Assembly: GCF_002860285.1 (NCBI RefSeq)
Contig: NZ_PGVF01000006.1
Location: 1 to 64,000, forward strand
Reading direction: 5' to 3'
DNA length: 64,000 nucleotides
Origin: Bacillus sp. M6-12
GTDB taxonomy: Bacteria > Bacillota > Bacilli > Bacillales > DSM-1321
The notes beneath the pieces were generated by a model. It searched no databases, had not been told where the DNA came from, and saw only the letters and a program-made list of their open reading frames with translations. Of the stretch, positions 27,733 to 36,788 are shown piece after piece (within the stretch, counting starts at the first letter, position 1; every line of letters begins with the position of its first letter). The position numbers were made by a program, and so were the translations under genes.

Positions 27733-28681
27733 AGTAGAAAACCTGAAAAAGCATTTTCCTATAAAGGGCGGAGTGCTTGGTAAACAGATTGGCGAAGTAA
27801 AAGCGGTCGACGGTGTTTCTTTTCATATAAATCAAGGGGAAACACTAGGGCTGGTAGGTGAGAGCGGATGCGGCAAATCCACAACAGGCAGAATGCTTCT
27901 CCGTCTGCTGGAGCCGAGTGAAGGAAAAGTCTATTTTGAAGGAAAAGACATTCTTGAACTTTCTTCTGGTGAGATGCGGAGGATGCGCCGGGAAATGCAA
28001 ATGGTTTTCCAGGACCCATTCGCGTCGCTAAATCCAAGGCACACAGTCGAAAAGATTCTGGAGGAGCCCCTTATTGTCCATGGCATGAAGGATAATGCCG
28101 AAAGGAAGAAGCGCGTCCAGGAATTACTTGAAGTAGTTGGATTAAGCAGCTACCACGCAAAACGGTACCCGCATCAATTCAGCGGCGGACAAAGACAGCG
28201 GATTGGAATTGCAAGGGCTCTGGCCGTGAACCCGAAACTGATTATCGCAGATGAACCTGTTTCCGCGCTGGATGTTTCGATCCAGTCACAGGTATTGAAT
28301 CTGCTTCAGGATTTACAAAAGGAATTCAACTTAACCTATTTATTTATTGCCCATGACCTTGGGGTTGTCCGTCATATAAGCGACAGAGTTGGCGTTATGT
28401 ATTTAGGGAATATAGTAGAGCTTACAGACAGTGAAAAACTTTATGAAAGTCCTAAACACCCTTACACCCAGGCCCTTTTATCAGCAGTGCCGGTTGCGGA
28501 CGTTGAACACAAAAAGGAAAGAATCATCCTTCAGGGCGATGTACCGAGCCCATCCAACCCGCCAAAAGGCTGCCCGTTCCATACCAGATGTCCAAAGGCA
28601 GTGGACGTTTGCAGCAGCATGAAGCCGGTATTGAAGGAAGTTGAGCCTGGCCACTACGCAGCTTGTTATTTATATGAATAA
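27713..28681 (+). CDS. Di/oligopeptide ABC transporter ATP-binding protein (DppF/AppF type)
   Basis: Second ATPase of the importer, 322 residues. Walker A is GESGCGKS, the signature is [15 protein letters not shown], Walker B is [12 protein letters not shown], and the C-terminal [14 protein letters not shown] motif is present. The early HFPIKGG segment is typical of OppF/DppF. The gene order D-F-A-B-C matches the B. subtilis app operon rather than opp, although the binding protein is DppA-like. Confidence 0.92.
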   Translation: MTQPLVKVENLKKHFPIKGGVLGKQIGEVKAVDGVSFHINQGETLGLVGESGCGKSTTGRMLLRLLEPSEGKVYFEGKDILELSSGEMRRMRREMQMVFQDPFASLNPRHTVEKILEEPLIVHGMKDNAERKKRVQELLEVVGLSSYHAKRYPHQFSGGQRQRIGIARALAVNPKLIIADEPVSALDVSIQSQVLNLLQDLQKEFNLTYLFIAHDLGVVRHISDRVGVMYLGNIVELTDSEKLYESPKHPYTQALLSAVPVADVEHKKERIILQGDVPSPSNPPKGCPFHTRCPKAVDVCSSMKPVLKEVEPGHYAACYLYE

Positions 28682-28821
28682 CAGCGCGTACATATAAGGG
28701 GGGCTTGATCAATTGCTTTGCCGCACTTGAGAAGTTCCTCTGCCGGATGAGGCTGATTCGATAAGAAGACGCCGGATGTCGGCCTAAAGAGGCAAAATAT
28801 TATAAAACTGGGGGAAATAAC

Positions 28822-30456
28822 GTGAAGAAGAGTTTATGGGTAATTTTTGCTTGTGTTCTTGCTCTTTCTCTGGCTTTAAGCGGATGTTCATCATCCTCGT
28901 CGTCAAATGGAAAAGAGAAAGACAGCGGCAACAGCAGCAGTGCTGGCAAGGGAGAAGATTCAGATTATGTTTTAATTTATGGACGCGGCGGAGATTCAGA
29001 TTCGCTTGATCCGGCTATGACAACTGAAGGGGAATCCTATAATGTAACCGACTCAATCTATGAGAACCTTGTTGAGTTTGGAAAAGACAATACGGATGTA
29101 CAGCCTGGATTAGCAGAAAAGTGGGACGTTTCTCCGGATGCAACAAAGTTTACGTTCCATCTGAAAGAAGGAATAAAATTCCACGACGGTACAGACTTTA
29201 ATGCCGAAGCTGTAGTAAAGAACTTCCAGCGCTGGGCAAAAAGCAAGGATGAAGCAAAATTTGCTTACTATCCTTCCATGTTTGGCGGCTTTGAAGGTGA
29301 CGAAGGGCATGTAATCAAAGAAGTAAAGGCAATTGACGAAAAGACGGTTGAATTCACACTAAACCGCCCGCAGGCTCCATTCCTGAAAAACCTTGGAATG
29401 AGTCCATTTGCCATTGCAAGTCCAACTGCGTTTGAAAAAGGCGAAGACAGTCTTGCGAAAAATCCTGTCGGTACAGGACCATTTAAATTTGTTTCCTGGA
29501 AGCCGAACGATGTTATTGAATTAGAGCGCAATGACGAATACTGGCAAAAAGGCCTTCCGAAACTGGCTGGAGTTAAGTTTAAAGTAATCAAGGACAACTC
29601 TGCCCGTTTGAACGCTTTAATTAAAGGTGAGCTTGACGTGATCGATGGACTAAACCCTAGCGACATGTCTAAGGTTGAGGCTGATAAGAACCTAGCATTA
29701 TATGAGCGCCCTTCTTTAAACACAGCGTACCTTGGCTTTAATGTTGAAAAAGAGCCTTTTAACAAAAAAGAAGTCCGCCAGGCGATCAGCCATCTGATTA
29801 ATAAAGAAGAAATCATTAAGAATTTTTATGAAGGCACGGCAGAATCTGCAACAAACCCAATGCCTCCTTCTGTCAGCGGTTACAACGACAGCATTCAGGA
29901 CCGCGAATATGATGTGGAAAAAGCTAAGGAATTGCTAAAACAGGCTGGACTGGAAAAAGGATTTAAGCTGGATCTATGGGCATTGCCAATCGCCCGTCCA
30001 TATATGCCAAATGGCCAGAAGGTTGCAGAAGCACTTCAAGCTGACTTCAAGAAAGCGAACATTGACGCGAACATTGTAACATTTGAATGGGGTACGTATA
30101 TTGACAAACTCCGTGCAGGCGAAGCCTCCATGTTCATGATGGGCTGGAATGGCGATAATGGGGATGCCGACAACTTCCTTTACACTTTGCTGGATAAGGA
30201 CACAATCGGGTCAAACAACTATGCCCGCTACGGAAATGAAGAAGTCCATAAGCTGTTAATTGAAGCACAATCCATTGCAGATGAAACTAAGCGTAATGAT
30301 CTGTATAAAAAAGCACAGGAAATTATCTTTGAAGACGCTCCATGGGTACCGCTCGCGCACTCAACACCATTGCTTGCCGGTTCTAGCAAGGTTCAAGGCT
30401 TTGTGCCGCACCCAACAGGATCTCAGTCATTCATTGACGTTTCTGTAAGCAAATAA
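28822..30456 (+). CDS. Peptide-binding lipoprotein of ABC transporter (DppA-like)
   Basis: Extracytoplasmic substrate-binding lipoprotein, family 5, 544 residues from a GTG start. The signal peptide ends in LALSGC (Cys22), followed by a Ser-rich linker. Conserved family stretches are KEGIKFHDGTDFNAE and NPVGTGPFKF. The segment around KELLKQAGLEKGFKLDLWAL and MMGWNGDNGDADNF closely resembles E. coli-type DppA, pointing to dipeptides or short peptides. The gap upstream (28682-28821) contains two small GCCGGATG-type hairpins. Confidence 0.9.
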   Translation: MKKSLWVIFACVLALSLALSGCSSSSSSNGKEKDSGNSSSAGKGEDSDYVLIYGRGGDSDSLDPAMTTEGESYNVTDSIYENLVEFGKDNTDVQPGLAEKWDVSPDATKFTFHLKEGIKFHDGTDFNAEAVVKNFQRWAKSKDEAKFAYYPSMFGGFEGDEGHVIKEVKAIDEKTVEFTLNRPQAPFLKNLGMSPFAIASPTAFEKGEDSLAKNPVGTGPFKFVSWKPNDVIELERNDEYWQKGLPKLAGVKFKVIKDNSARLNALIKGELDVIDGLNPSDMSKVEADKNLALYERPSLNTAYLGFNVEKEPFNKKEVRQAISHLINKEEIIKNFYEGTAESATNPMPPSVSGYNDSIQDREYDVEKAKELLKQAGLEKGFKLDLWALPIARPYMPNGQKVAEALQADFKKANIDANIVTFEWGTYIDKLRAGEASMFMMGWNGDNGDADNFLYTLLDKDTIGSNNYARYGNEEVHKLLIEAQSIADETKRNDLYKKAQEIIFEDAPWVPLAHSTPLLAGSSKVQGFVPHPTGSQSFIDVSVSK

Positions 30457-30460
30457 ATTG

Positions 30461-30503
30461 CAAAAAGGGGAGTATGGAATTTTGCATGCTCCCTCTTTTT
30501 TTG
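30461..30503 (+). terminator. Terminator or attenuator after the binding-protein gene
   Basis: AAAAAGGGGAG-ATG pairs with CAT-CTCCC, followed by TTTTTTT. Placed inside the operon, it probably lowers permease transcription relative to the binding protein, a common arrangement. Confidence 0.8.
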
Positions 30504-30576
30504 ACAAACACCATACATATTTGAAAAGTTTCGCAGTAACGCAATCATCCTTTGTTTATAGAAAGAGGTGACAGAC

Positions 30577-31581
30577 ATGTTATCATACACCTTGAGAAGA
30601 TTATCCTCATTAATTCCGGTGCTTCTTGGCATGGCCTTTATCGTTTTCTTTATGATTCGGGCTATACCGGGTGATCCAGCACAGCTTATTTTAGGCCAGC
30701 AGGCAACCAAGAGTTCAATAGCAGCATTAAATAAAGAACTCGGGCTGGACAGGCCATGGCATACTCAATTTCTGGAGTACCTGGGAGGGATTTTTCAGGG
30801 CGATCTCGGAGATTCATTAAAAACCAAAACGCCGATCAGCGAAGAAATATGGCCATACCTGGCCGCGACAATTGAGCTATCCTTGGTAGCGATGATCATC
30901 GCAATCATAATTGGTGTGAATGCAGGGATCATTTCAGCTTGGTTTCAAAATTCCTGGTTTGACTATACGGCAATGGTACTGGCTCTCATCGGGGTATCCA
31001 TGCCTATTTTTTGGCTCGGTCTTATGGAACAATATATTGTGTCCATTCAGTGGGATTTACTGCCTACAACTGGCCGTGACAATATCCGGGATCCGGTTGA
31101 GGCCATTACCAACCTATACTTGATAGATACTCTCCTGAACGGAAGGTTCGACCAATTTATCGAAGTAATCCGCCATCTCATTCTGCCCGGCATCGCACTT
31201 GGCACAATACCGATGGCCATTATTGCACGTATGACACGTTCTTCCATGCTCGAAGTTATGCGCTCGGACTACATCCGGACAGCACGTGCAAAAGGAATGA
31301 AGATGTTCTGGGTTGTATATAAGCACTCGTTAAAAAATGCAATGATTCCTGTTATTACAGTTATCGGTCTTCAAACCGGTTTGCTTTTGGGCGGGGCGAT
31401 CCTCACTGAAACAATCTTCGGCTGGCCAGGAATCGGAACCTATATTTATGACGCTATCAGCTACCGTGATTATCCGGTTATCCAATCAGGCATCCTCGTG
31501 ATTGCTACGATTTTTGTGCTGATTAACCTGGCTGTAGACTTACTGTACGCAGCAATCGATCCAAGAATTAAATATAAGTAG
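30577..31581 (+). CDS. Peptide ABC transporter permease (DppB/AppB type)
   Basis: Inner-membrane permease of 334 residues with six helices. A GTG at 30568 lies inside the AAAGAGGTGA, so the ATG at 30577 is chosen, giving MLSYTLRRLSSLIPVLLG. The EAA loop, which contacts the ATPases, is DYIRTARAKGMKMFWVVYKH. DppB-typical motifs IRAIPGDPA and LGLDRPWHTQF are near the N-terminus. Confidence 0.92.
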   Translation: MLSYTLRRLSSLIPVLLGMAFIVFFMIRAIPGDPAQLILGQQATKSSIAALNKELGLDRPWHTQFLEYLGGIFQGDLGDSLKTKTPISEEIWPYLAATIELSLVAMIIAIIIGVNAGIISAWFQNSWFDYTAMVLALIGVSMPIFWLGLMEQYIVSIQWDLLPTTGRDNIRDPVEAITNLYLIDTLLNGRFDQFIEVIRHLILPGIALGTIPMAIIARMTRSSMLEVMRSDYIRTARAKGMKMFWVVYKHSLKNAMIPVITVIGLQTGLLLGGAILTETIFGWPGIGTYIYDAISYRDYPVIQSGILVIATIFVLINLAVDLLYAAIDPRIKYK

Positions 31582-31593
31582 GAGGGATCAGGC

Positions 31594-32496
31594 ATGGCAG
31601 AACTAGCAAGTAAAACTCCTCCAATGCTTCCTCCTCAAGCGGTGGAGGAAAAAGCAGTTTCTCCCTGGAAAGAAGCATGGAAAAGCTTCAAAAAAAATAA
31701 GCTCGCCATCGCGGGTCTTTCTATCGTTTCATTTTTTATCCTGCTGGCCATATTTGCAGATTTGATTGCTCCATATGAATATGCAGATGTAAAGCTGGGA
31801 GATAAACATCTTTCCCCATCGGGAGAGCATTGGTTTGGAACTGATGAGTTTGGCCGTGATATTCTTAGCCGAATCATCTATGGTTCACGAATTTCCTTAT
31901 GGGTTGGCTTCCTTTCTGTAGCAGGCTCGGTTGTGATAGGGTCATTTTTAGGAATTGTAGCCGGTTATTATGGAAAATGGATTGATACAATCATATCGCG
32001 TATTTTTGACATTATCCTTGCGTTTCCTAGCATCCTGCTGGCCATCGCGGTCGTGTCCGTTCTTGGCCCGTCATTGCGGAATGCATTGATTGCCATTGCG
32101 ATCATCAATGTGCCAACTTTCGGAAGGCTGTTGCGCTCAAGAGTGCTAACTGTAAAAGAAGAAGAATATATTACTGCGGCCAAGGCAATCGGTATGACCG
32201 ATTTTAGAATACTGACTCAGCATATCCTGCCGAACAGTATGGCGCCAATCATTGTACAAGGGACATTGGCAATTGCCACAGCCATTATCGAATGTGCTGC
32301 ACTTGGTTTCCTCGGATTGGGTGCTCAGCCGCCAACCCCAGAGTGGGGCAAAATGCTTTCAGACTCCCGAATATTTATTTTGGAGGCCCCATGGACCGTT
32401 CTGTTCCCTGGCCTTGCCATCATGCTCACCGTTTTAGGCTTCAATCTAATGGGTGATGGACTTCGGGACGCACTAGACCCGCGGATGAAAAATTAA
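31594..32496 (+). CDS. Peptide ABC transporter permease (DppC/AppC type)
   Basis: Second permease subunit, 300 residues with six helices. It has a cytoplasmic N-terminus, HWFGTDEFGRDILSRIIYGS after the first helix, and the EAA loop EYITAAKAIGMTDFRILTQH. It lies 12 nt after the preceding permease gene with GTAGGAGGG as RBS, and is the last gene of the importer operon. Confidence 0.93.
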   Translation: MAELASKTPPMLPPQAVEEKAVSPWKEAWKSFKKNKLAIAGLSIVSFFILLAIFADLIAPYEYADVKLGDKHLSPSGEHWFGTDEFGRDILSRIIYGSRISLWVGFLSVAGSVVIGSFLGIVAGYYGKWIDTIISRIFDIILAFPSILLAIAVVSVLGPSLRNALIAIAIINVPTFGRLLRSRVLTVKEEEYITAAKAIGMTDFRILTQHILPNSMAPIIVQGTLAIATAIIECAALGFLGLGAQPPTPEWGKMLSDSRIFILEAPWTVLFPGLAIMLTVLGFNLMGDGLRDALDPRMKN

Positions 32497-32508
32497 TAGT
32501 TTATGGAC

Positions 32509-32530
32509 AGGCTGCTGAGGCAGCCTTTTT
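32509..32530 (+). terminator. Intrinsic terminator of the peptide importer operon
   Basis: AGGCTGC/GCAGCCT stem with a short loop followed by TTTTT. Confidence 0.92.
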
Positions 32531-32583
32531 CTATGTTTAACAGTATATATTGTATGTATCTTGGGTGGGTGTTTATCATAATT

Positions 32584-32721
32584 TGTCGAGAAATCGATAT
32601 TTTCTCAAAGTTGATTGATAAATTTCCGGAGTTGAAGGATAAATTTTGAAACTTGAACGATAAATTTTGAAAGTTGATCGATATTTTTTGTAAGTTGAAC
32701 GATAAATTCCAGCAGCTACCG
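32584..32721 (+). repeat. Tandem array of a 21-nt unit (copy 2)
   Basis: The opening GTCGAGAAATCGATATTTT is identical to array 1 at 12581. Five exact 21-nt units then follow, of the form TTGAACGATAAATTTTGAAA preceded by G. Unit drift is small, so this array looks younger or better conserved than copy 1. It is non-coding and lies just after the transporter terminator. The following 32722-33038 shows no ORF or other recognisable feature. Confidence 0.8.
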
Positions 32722-33038
32722 AAATTTTAATATTTTAGGGTTACGGGTATGGGTATTATGCCTTTGGAATTGGGAACCATCTCATTATTTATCTATTATT
32801 ATGCTAAAAAAACCCCCTTTACCCTTTCAGATGTTTAATCAATGGCAAAAAAGTAATATAACTTTGGGCTTTTACTTCTTAAGCGGCCCAAATTTTACGG
32901 AAGAATACAAAACCTCTTTAATATACCCCCGTGAGTGAATAAAAAACCGGCGTGCGGTCCAGTCTTTTGATCCAACGCTGCCAGGTTGCTCTTATAAAAA
33001 CCGAAACGGAGGCGCTGCCAAGTGTACCTCTTCATAAC

Positions 33039-33064
33039 AAAAATAGCGCCCTATCTTGGGCGCT
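33039..33064 (-). terminator. Intrinsic terminator of the DUF4003 gene
   Basis: On the minus strand, AGCGCCC/GGGCGCT stem followed by ATTTTTG. Confidence 0.88.
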
Positions 33065-33076
33065 GCCAGTAAACTA

Positions 33077-34069
33077 TTAACCATCCCCGCCACCGGAGGC
33101 AGCTGTAGCGCCAGCTATTGCAGCAACCATTGCTGCTTCCTGTGCCTGGATAATGGCTTCAATTATGGAATACATTCCTGTTTCAATCACTGTTGTATCC
33201 TGAACCCGATTGCTCATAAGGCAATTGACCGTCATCATAAAATTTATATCCTTATGCCATTTAAAAAGCCGGTCTGAATTAAGCTGTTCCGCCACCAGCC
33301 GGATTGTTTTTACTTCACTCTCGCCATCTTTAAGCATGGCGAGCATTCCAATCTGGGGATAATATATCTGCTTTGTTTTTATTCCGCTTTCCCTGAATGA
33401 ATCTGCCAATCTTAAACAGCGATCAATTAAAACCTTTGGGTCGGTTTCCTTTTCAAGAGTAAGAATATGGCTGAGAAACTGCAGGTAATTTCCTTTCCAG
33501 AAGCCATTGATGCTTAGCTGTTCATAAAATCCTTCCATATGGTGTATCAGCTGCTCAGGCTCTTCATCACGTACAGCCAGCAGGACAGCAAGGGGATAAT
33601 CACTGGCAGTTGTCAGAAAGTAATGCTTTTCCTTCATTCCCTTGTAAATTCTTAAGCTCTTTTCAATTCTCTTTTCATAATCACTAACAGGCTGATCACT
33701 AGAAACCATCACCAGCGCAGCGATATAAGTGAATGGGCCTCTGCTAAAACCGCTGGCAACCATTTTTTCATAAACGGTTATAAATTCCTGGAATTTCTCC
33801 TGAGGCTGTTCAAAGCGGACATCCAGAGTAGCAGCAGTCGTATAGCGCTGATATGTCTTCAAATTGGAGAAAAAGCCAACATTATCTTTAATATAATTGC
33901 TTAATTCAAGAAACCTATTAAAATCAAAAGGGCGGCTTTTTACAACATACATGGAAGCCACCATCATCAGCGTCCGCCGATCGCCAACCTTCCATTTCAG
34001 ATTCTCCTTCAGTTGAGCATAAATACTTTTATAGTCTTCTAACTTATGCTGCAAAGCTTCAGATATCAT
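33077..34069 (-). CDS. DUF4003 family protein
   Basis: Soluble, helical protein of 330 residues resembling DUF4003, a family of Bacillaceae proteins without known function. An ATG at 34093 exists, but GAAGGAAGTGG lies just before the ATG at 34069, giving MISEALQHKLEDYKSIY. The C-terminus ends in an Ala/Gly-rich segment (GATAASGGGDG). No catalytic motif is apparent. It is flanked by its own terminator. Confidence 0.72.
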   Translation of the reverse strand: MISEALQHKLEDYKSIYAQLKENLKWKVGDRRTLMMVASMYVVKSRPFDFNRFLELSNYIKDNVGFFSNLKTYQRYTTAATLDVRFEQPQEKFQEFITVYEKMVASGFSRGPFTYIAALVMVSSDQPVSDYEKRIEKSLRIYKGMKEKHYFLTTASDYPLAVLLAVRDEEPEQLIHHMEGFYEQLSINGFWKGNYLQFLSHILTLEKETDPKVLIDRCLRLADSFRESGIKTKQIYYPQIGMLAMLKDGESEVKTIRLVAEQLNSDRLFKWHKDINFMMTVNCLMSNRVQDTTVIETGMYSIIEAIIQAQEAAMVAAIAGATAASGGGDG

Positions 34070-34254
34070 ACAACCACTTCCTTCTTTATCCATTTAATAT
34101 TATTACGGAGCAAGAGGAGAAAGGTTTCATTTAAGCTCAGGTATTCGAACATGAAAATCCGGCGGGAACATGGCTATTCAGGAAGCGAAGGTGAAATTGT
34201 AAAAGTAACTTGCAATGGAGAAAACGACAATTTTATTAATATAGGTATCATAAA

Positions 34255-34286
34255 TAAGAGAGAGCCGTTGGTTCTCTTTTATTTTT
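34255..34286 (+). terminator. Orphan terminator-like hairpin
   Basis: AAGAGAGA pairs with TTCTCTTTT around CCGTTGG, followed by ATTTTT. No credible plus-strand gene precedes it in 34070-34254; only a 45-codon frame without a good ribosome binding site is seen. Confidence 0.5.
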
Positions 34287-34427
34287 AGGCGGTTTTCAAA
34301 CTTTGTTGTTATTAGTTTTATAAAATAATGATATATAATTTATTAATAGTGAACAAAAGACAGATACTGGGACATATAGTAATAATACTCTATGAGCTAA
34401 AAAAGGATTAAAGGGATGTGGAGATGA

Positions 34428-35003
34428 TTGAGCATTCGATTGCATAATCTGCTTTGGGTAGTTATTTTGCTTGTGCCTTTGTTTATATTGATAAAAACTA
34501 AAAATTTCGAAACTGCTTTTATGACTTTTATGCTCGAGTTGTGTTGCTACTCCATCTACGGATTAATATGGCTTAGTCGAAACTTGAAAATGCAGTCAGA
34601 ATCAGAAATATGGAAAACACTGAAAATGACAGACAAGGAACTGGAGAACTATACATCCAGCTTACTTGTTCAATTGGGTTATAAAGTAACTGAAACGGCA
34701 AATAAACATAATCTAAGCTTTTCATTGACGTCAATCGAAGGAAAACAAATTATTGTTAAAGTTAAAAGTCACAAGAATAGTGTGGGGATTAGGCTTGTCC
34801 AGAAAACTTTAAAAGAATGGCAGACCATTGATGCTTCAGAATGTTGGATGATAACTAATGGAGGCTATACTAAAAAAGCCCTGAAATTTGCCAGCTCTAA
34901 CAATCTTAAACTATATGATCGTGACCAGTTAATTAAATGGAGTTTAAAAGCTAAACGAGCAAAAAAAGAACAAGATAATAACCATAGAGAGTCAAAAACA
35001 TAA
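34428..35003 (+). CDS. Membrane-anchored Mrr-like restriction endonuclease-fold protein, probably inactive
   Basis: A protein of 191 residues from a TTG start with GTGGAG just upstream. Two hydrophobic helices (about residues 8-22 and 30-50) are followed by an Mrr_cat-like domain: ELENYTSSLLVQLGYKVTET, then the core HNLSFSLTSIEGKQIIVKVK. In active Mrr proteins the core carries an Asp (GDxGVD) and QxK. Here the Asp position reads Ser and the second motif is KVK, so nuclease activity is doubtful. The C-terminal 20 residues are charged. Confidence 0.65.
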   Translation: MSIRLHNLLWVVILLVPLFILIKTKNFETAFMTFMLELCCYSIYGLIWLSRNLKMQSESEIWKTLKMTDKELENYTSSLLVQLGYKVTETANKHNLSFSLTSIEGKQIIVKVKSHKNSVGIRLVQKTLKEWQTIDASECWMITNGGYTKKALKFASSNNLKLYDRDQLIKWSLKAKRAKKEQDNNHRESKT

Positions 35004-35020
35004 AGTTGCTACAGTCTGAG

Positions 35021-35052
35021 ACCTGAATTAATATTCATTCAGGTTTTATTTT
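35021..35052 (+). terminator. Intrinsic terminator after the Mrr-like gene
   Basis: ACCTGAAT/ATTCAGGT stem followed by TTTATTTTT. Confidence 0.85.
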
Positions 35053-35055
35053 TAT

Positions 35056-35217
35056 AGTGACGGAGAAAGCCAGGGGCAGTTTTATACTCAGTATCGGGAC
35101 CTTATCGTTGAGGAAGATAAGAAGTTCATTCATATCAAGCCTAAGATTAAATGCCGGGTGAAATTCAGAAACTATACAAAAGCAGGCTTGCTTAGGATTC
35201 CTTCTTTTGTTTATTAA
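35056..35217 (+). pseudogene. C-terminal remnant of an ATP-dependent DNA ligase (LigD-like)
   Basis: Fifty-three codons without a start read through to TAA. The peptide contains IHIKPKIKCRVKFRNYT followed by KAGLLRIPSFVY, which resembles the C-terminal OB-fold end of Bacillus ATP-dependent DNA ligases (LigD/YkoU type). The rest of the ligase is missing; the upstream terminator abuts it directly. This suggests a deletion or insertion that left only the 3' end. Confidence 0.6.
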
Positions 35218-35334
35218 ATCGAGTAAATTAAGCCCATCTCAATTGAGAAGGACTTTTTGTTGACTCATTAATTTGTAACAATTTAGTCCCATCTCCCGTT
35301 ATATTTATGAATTAATAAAAAGGGGATGATTTTG

Positions 35335-35898
35335 TTGAAAAAATGGAAAAAGGTAACTGCTTCGCTATTAACTGCTTCAGCATTATTAATGAGTGTACCT
35401 TCCGGGAGTAGCGCACAAGCATCACTGGATTATTCTATTTTTCAGATGCCACAATCAGGAATTCTTAAAGTGGGTGCCCGCGGGGAAATTGTAAAGATTC
35501 TTCAAAGAGCTTTAAACCAAGAACTTAAAGCAGGATTAACTGTCGACGGTGTGTACGGATCAAAAACCAAAAGTGCAGTTCTGAAATTTCAAAAACAGTA
35601 TAAGAGTCTCAAAGACACTGGCATTTACGATAAAAGCACGCATGCAGAACTTTCAAAGAAGGTAAATTCATTTGGTTTTGCAAACATGGTACTGAAACAG
35701 GGTAGTCGCGGAGAAGCAGTCAGAACCTTACAAAAAGGGTTGAATAAAGTAGGAATACGTATTTCTGTAGATGGTGTTTATGGACCTGCAACAAAGGCAG
35801 CTGTTTTAAAGTTTCAAAAACGATATCCTGATGTAAAAGATACTGGTGTTTTTGATGAAAGCACGAGAAACTTACTGGATAAGGTATTACATGATTAA
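35335..35898 (+). CDS. Secreted protein with two peptidoglycan-binding domains
   Basis: Exported protein of 187 residues. The signal peptide (MKKWKKVTASLLTASALLMS) ends near SSAQA. Two PG_binding_1 repeats follow, about residues 45-105 and 115-180. Each starts VGARGEIVKILQ or QGSRGEAVRTLQ and contains VDGVYG.-TK.AVLKFQK. No catalytic domain is attached, so it may act as a wall-binding module. AAAAGGGG is best spaced for the TTG at 35335; ATG 35326 overlaps it. Confidence 0.85.
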   Translation: MKKWKKVTASLLTASALLMSVPSGSSAQASLDYSIFQMPQSGILKVGARGEIVKILQRALNQELKAGLTVDGVYGSKTKSAVLKFQKQYKSLKDTGIYDKSTHAELSKKVNSFGFANMVLKQGSRGEAVRTLQKGLNKVGIRISVDGVYGPATKAAVLKFQKRYPDVKDTGVFDESTRNLLDKVLHD

Positions 35899-35924
35899 TT
35901 ATTTTCTATCAAAACAACAAGATT

Positions 35925-35953
35925 AGCCCCTCTCGAATGAGAAGGGCCTTTTT
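35925..35953 (+). terminator. Intrinsic terminator of the PG-binding protein gene
   Basis: GCCCCTCTC-GAAT-GAGAAGGGC stem with one mismatch followed by TTTTT. Confidence 0.88.
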
Positions 35954-36118
35954 CATTTGAAAACATCTGGGCCTTGCCGAGTACTGAAAAGGAGAGTCCT
36001 TCTAAAAAGTGAGCAGTTTTCATGAAAAATCTTAGTCAGCAAGAGCCATTACCAGAGCAGAGCCAAACATAGCAAATAGTGCGGCATCCAAATGCCGCAC
36101 TGATTAGAAGTATCAAAA

Positions 36119-36517
36119 TTACCGTTTATTAAGTCCCTTTAGAAAGATTTCCAGCATTTCAATTGCTTTTTGCTGTTCTTTCACCGGAAACTGGTCGAGC
36201 TGAAGCAGGAGTTTATGCAGACGCGGGTTGGTTTTTACCATTTCTAAGATAATGTGATCGTTTTCGGAAGCTTTGTTGAATATATAAGGGGTTCTTTTTT
36301 CGTTGCTTATATTCATGCCGGTCAGTTCGCTAATCAAATAATCAGGGTCAACATGGAAAAGCTCTGCAAATCGCAGCAGAACTTCAACTTCGGGAATTTG
36401 TTTGCCGGTTTCGAACTTGCTGATCGTGGAGCGGCTCAGATTCATTTTGCCTGCAACGTACCGCTGCTTCCATTCCCGTTCTTTTCGCAGCGCTCTTAGC
36501 TTTTCAGATAGTCCCAT
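36119..36517 (-). CDS. XRE-family transcriptional regulator
   Basis: Helix-turn-helix regulator of 132 residues. The HTH_3 domain spans residues 5-60 (KLRALRKEREWKQRYVAGKM, then STISKFETGKQIPEVEVLL), and a helical C-terminal part follows that may mediate dimerisation. GGGGATAAGG precedes the ATG. It is divergent from the unknown gene at 36789; the shared 271-nt region contains CGAAC-N10-GTTC near 36596, a possible operator. Confidence 0.85.
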   Translation of the reverse strand: MGLSEKLRALRKEREWKQRYVAGKMNLSRSTISKFETGKQIPEVEVLLRFAELFHVDPDYLISELTGMNISNEKRTPYIFNKASENDHIILEMVKTNPRLHKLLLQLDQFPVKEQQKAIEMLEIFLKGLNKR

Positions 36518-36712
36518 ACCTTATCCCCGCTTAGATATTTTCTTACTATCAAAGGTACATCTGTCAAAGGAAAAAAAGCGAAGTGGCTACAATATCGAAC
36601 AAATTAATATGTTCCAAGTAAGAACAAAAAGCGAACGAAAGCTTATCCCACCAATTTTTCACTTTTTACAATTTGCTTACAGGAATCAAAATTCGCCAAA
36701 AATTTTAAAAAG

Positions 36713-36725
36713 AAAACAGGATTTT
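36713..36725 (+). promoter_or_regulatory. Single ComK-type AT-box upstream of an unknown gene
   Basis: AAAACAGGATTTT fits AAAAN5TTTT, the half-site bound by ComK dimers. No second, correctly spaced perfect box is visible, so this may be chance in AT-rich DNA. Confidence 0.25.
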
Positions 36726-36788
36726 GTAACATAAAGTAAAAAATATACTGTAATTGGAAATTTTTCAAAATACTTTAAGGAGGAATTT

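Noticed and set aside
34151..34288. 45-codon frame ending in the orphan terminator
   Set aside because: No good ribosome binding site and no coding signature; it reads through the hairpin.
36596..36615. LexA box in the XRE intergenic region
   Set aside because: CGAAC and GTTC are present but 10 nt apart; LexA sites in Bacillus have a 4-nt gap.
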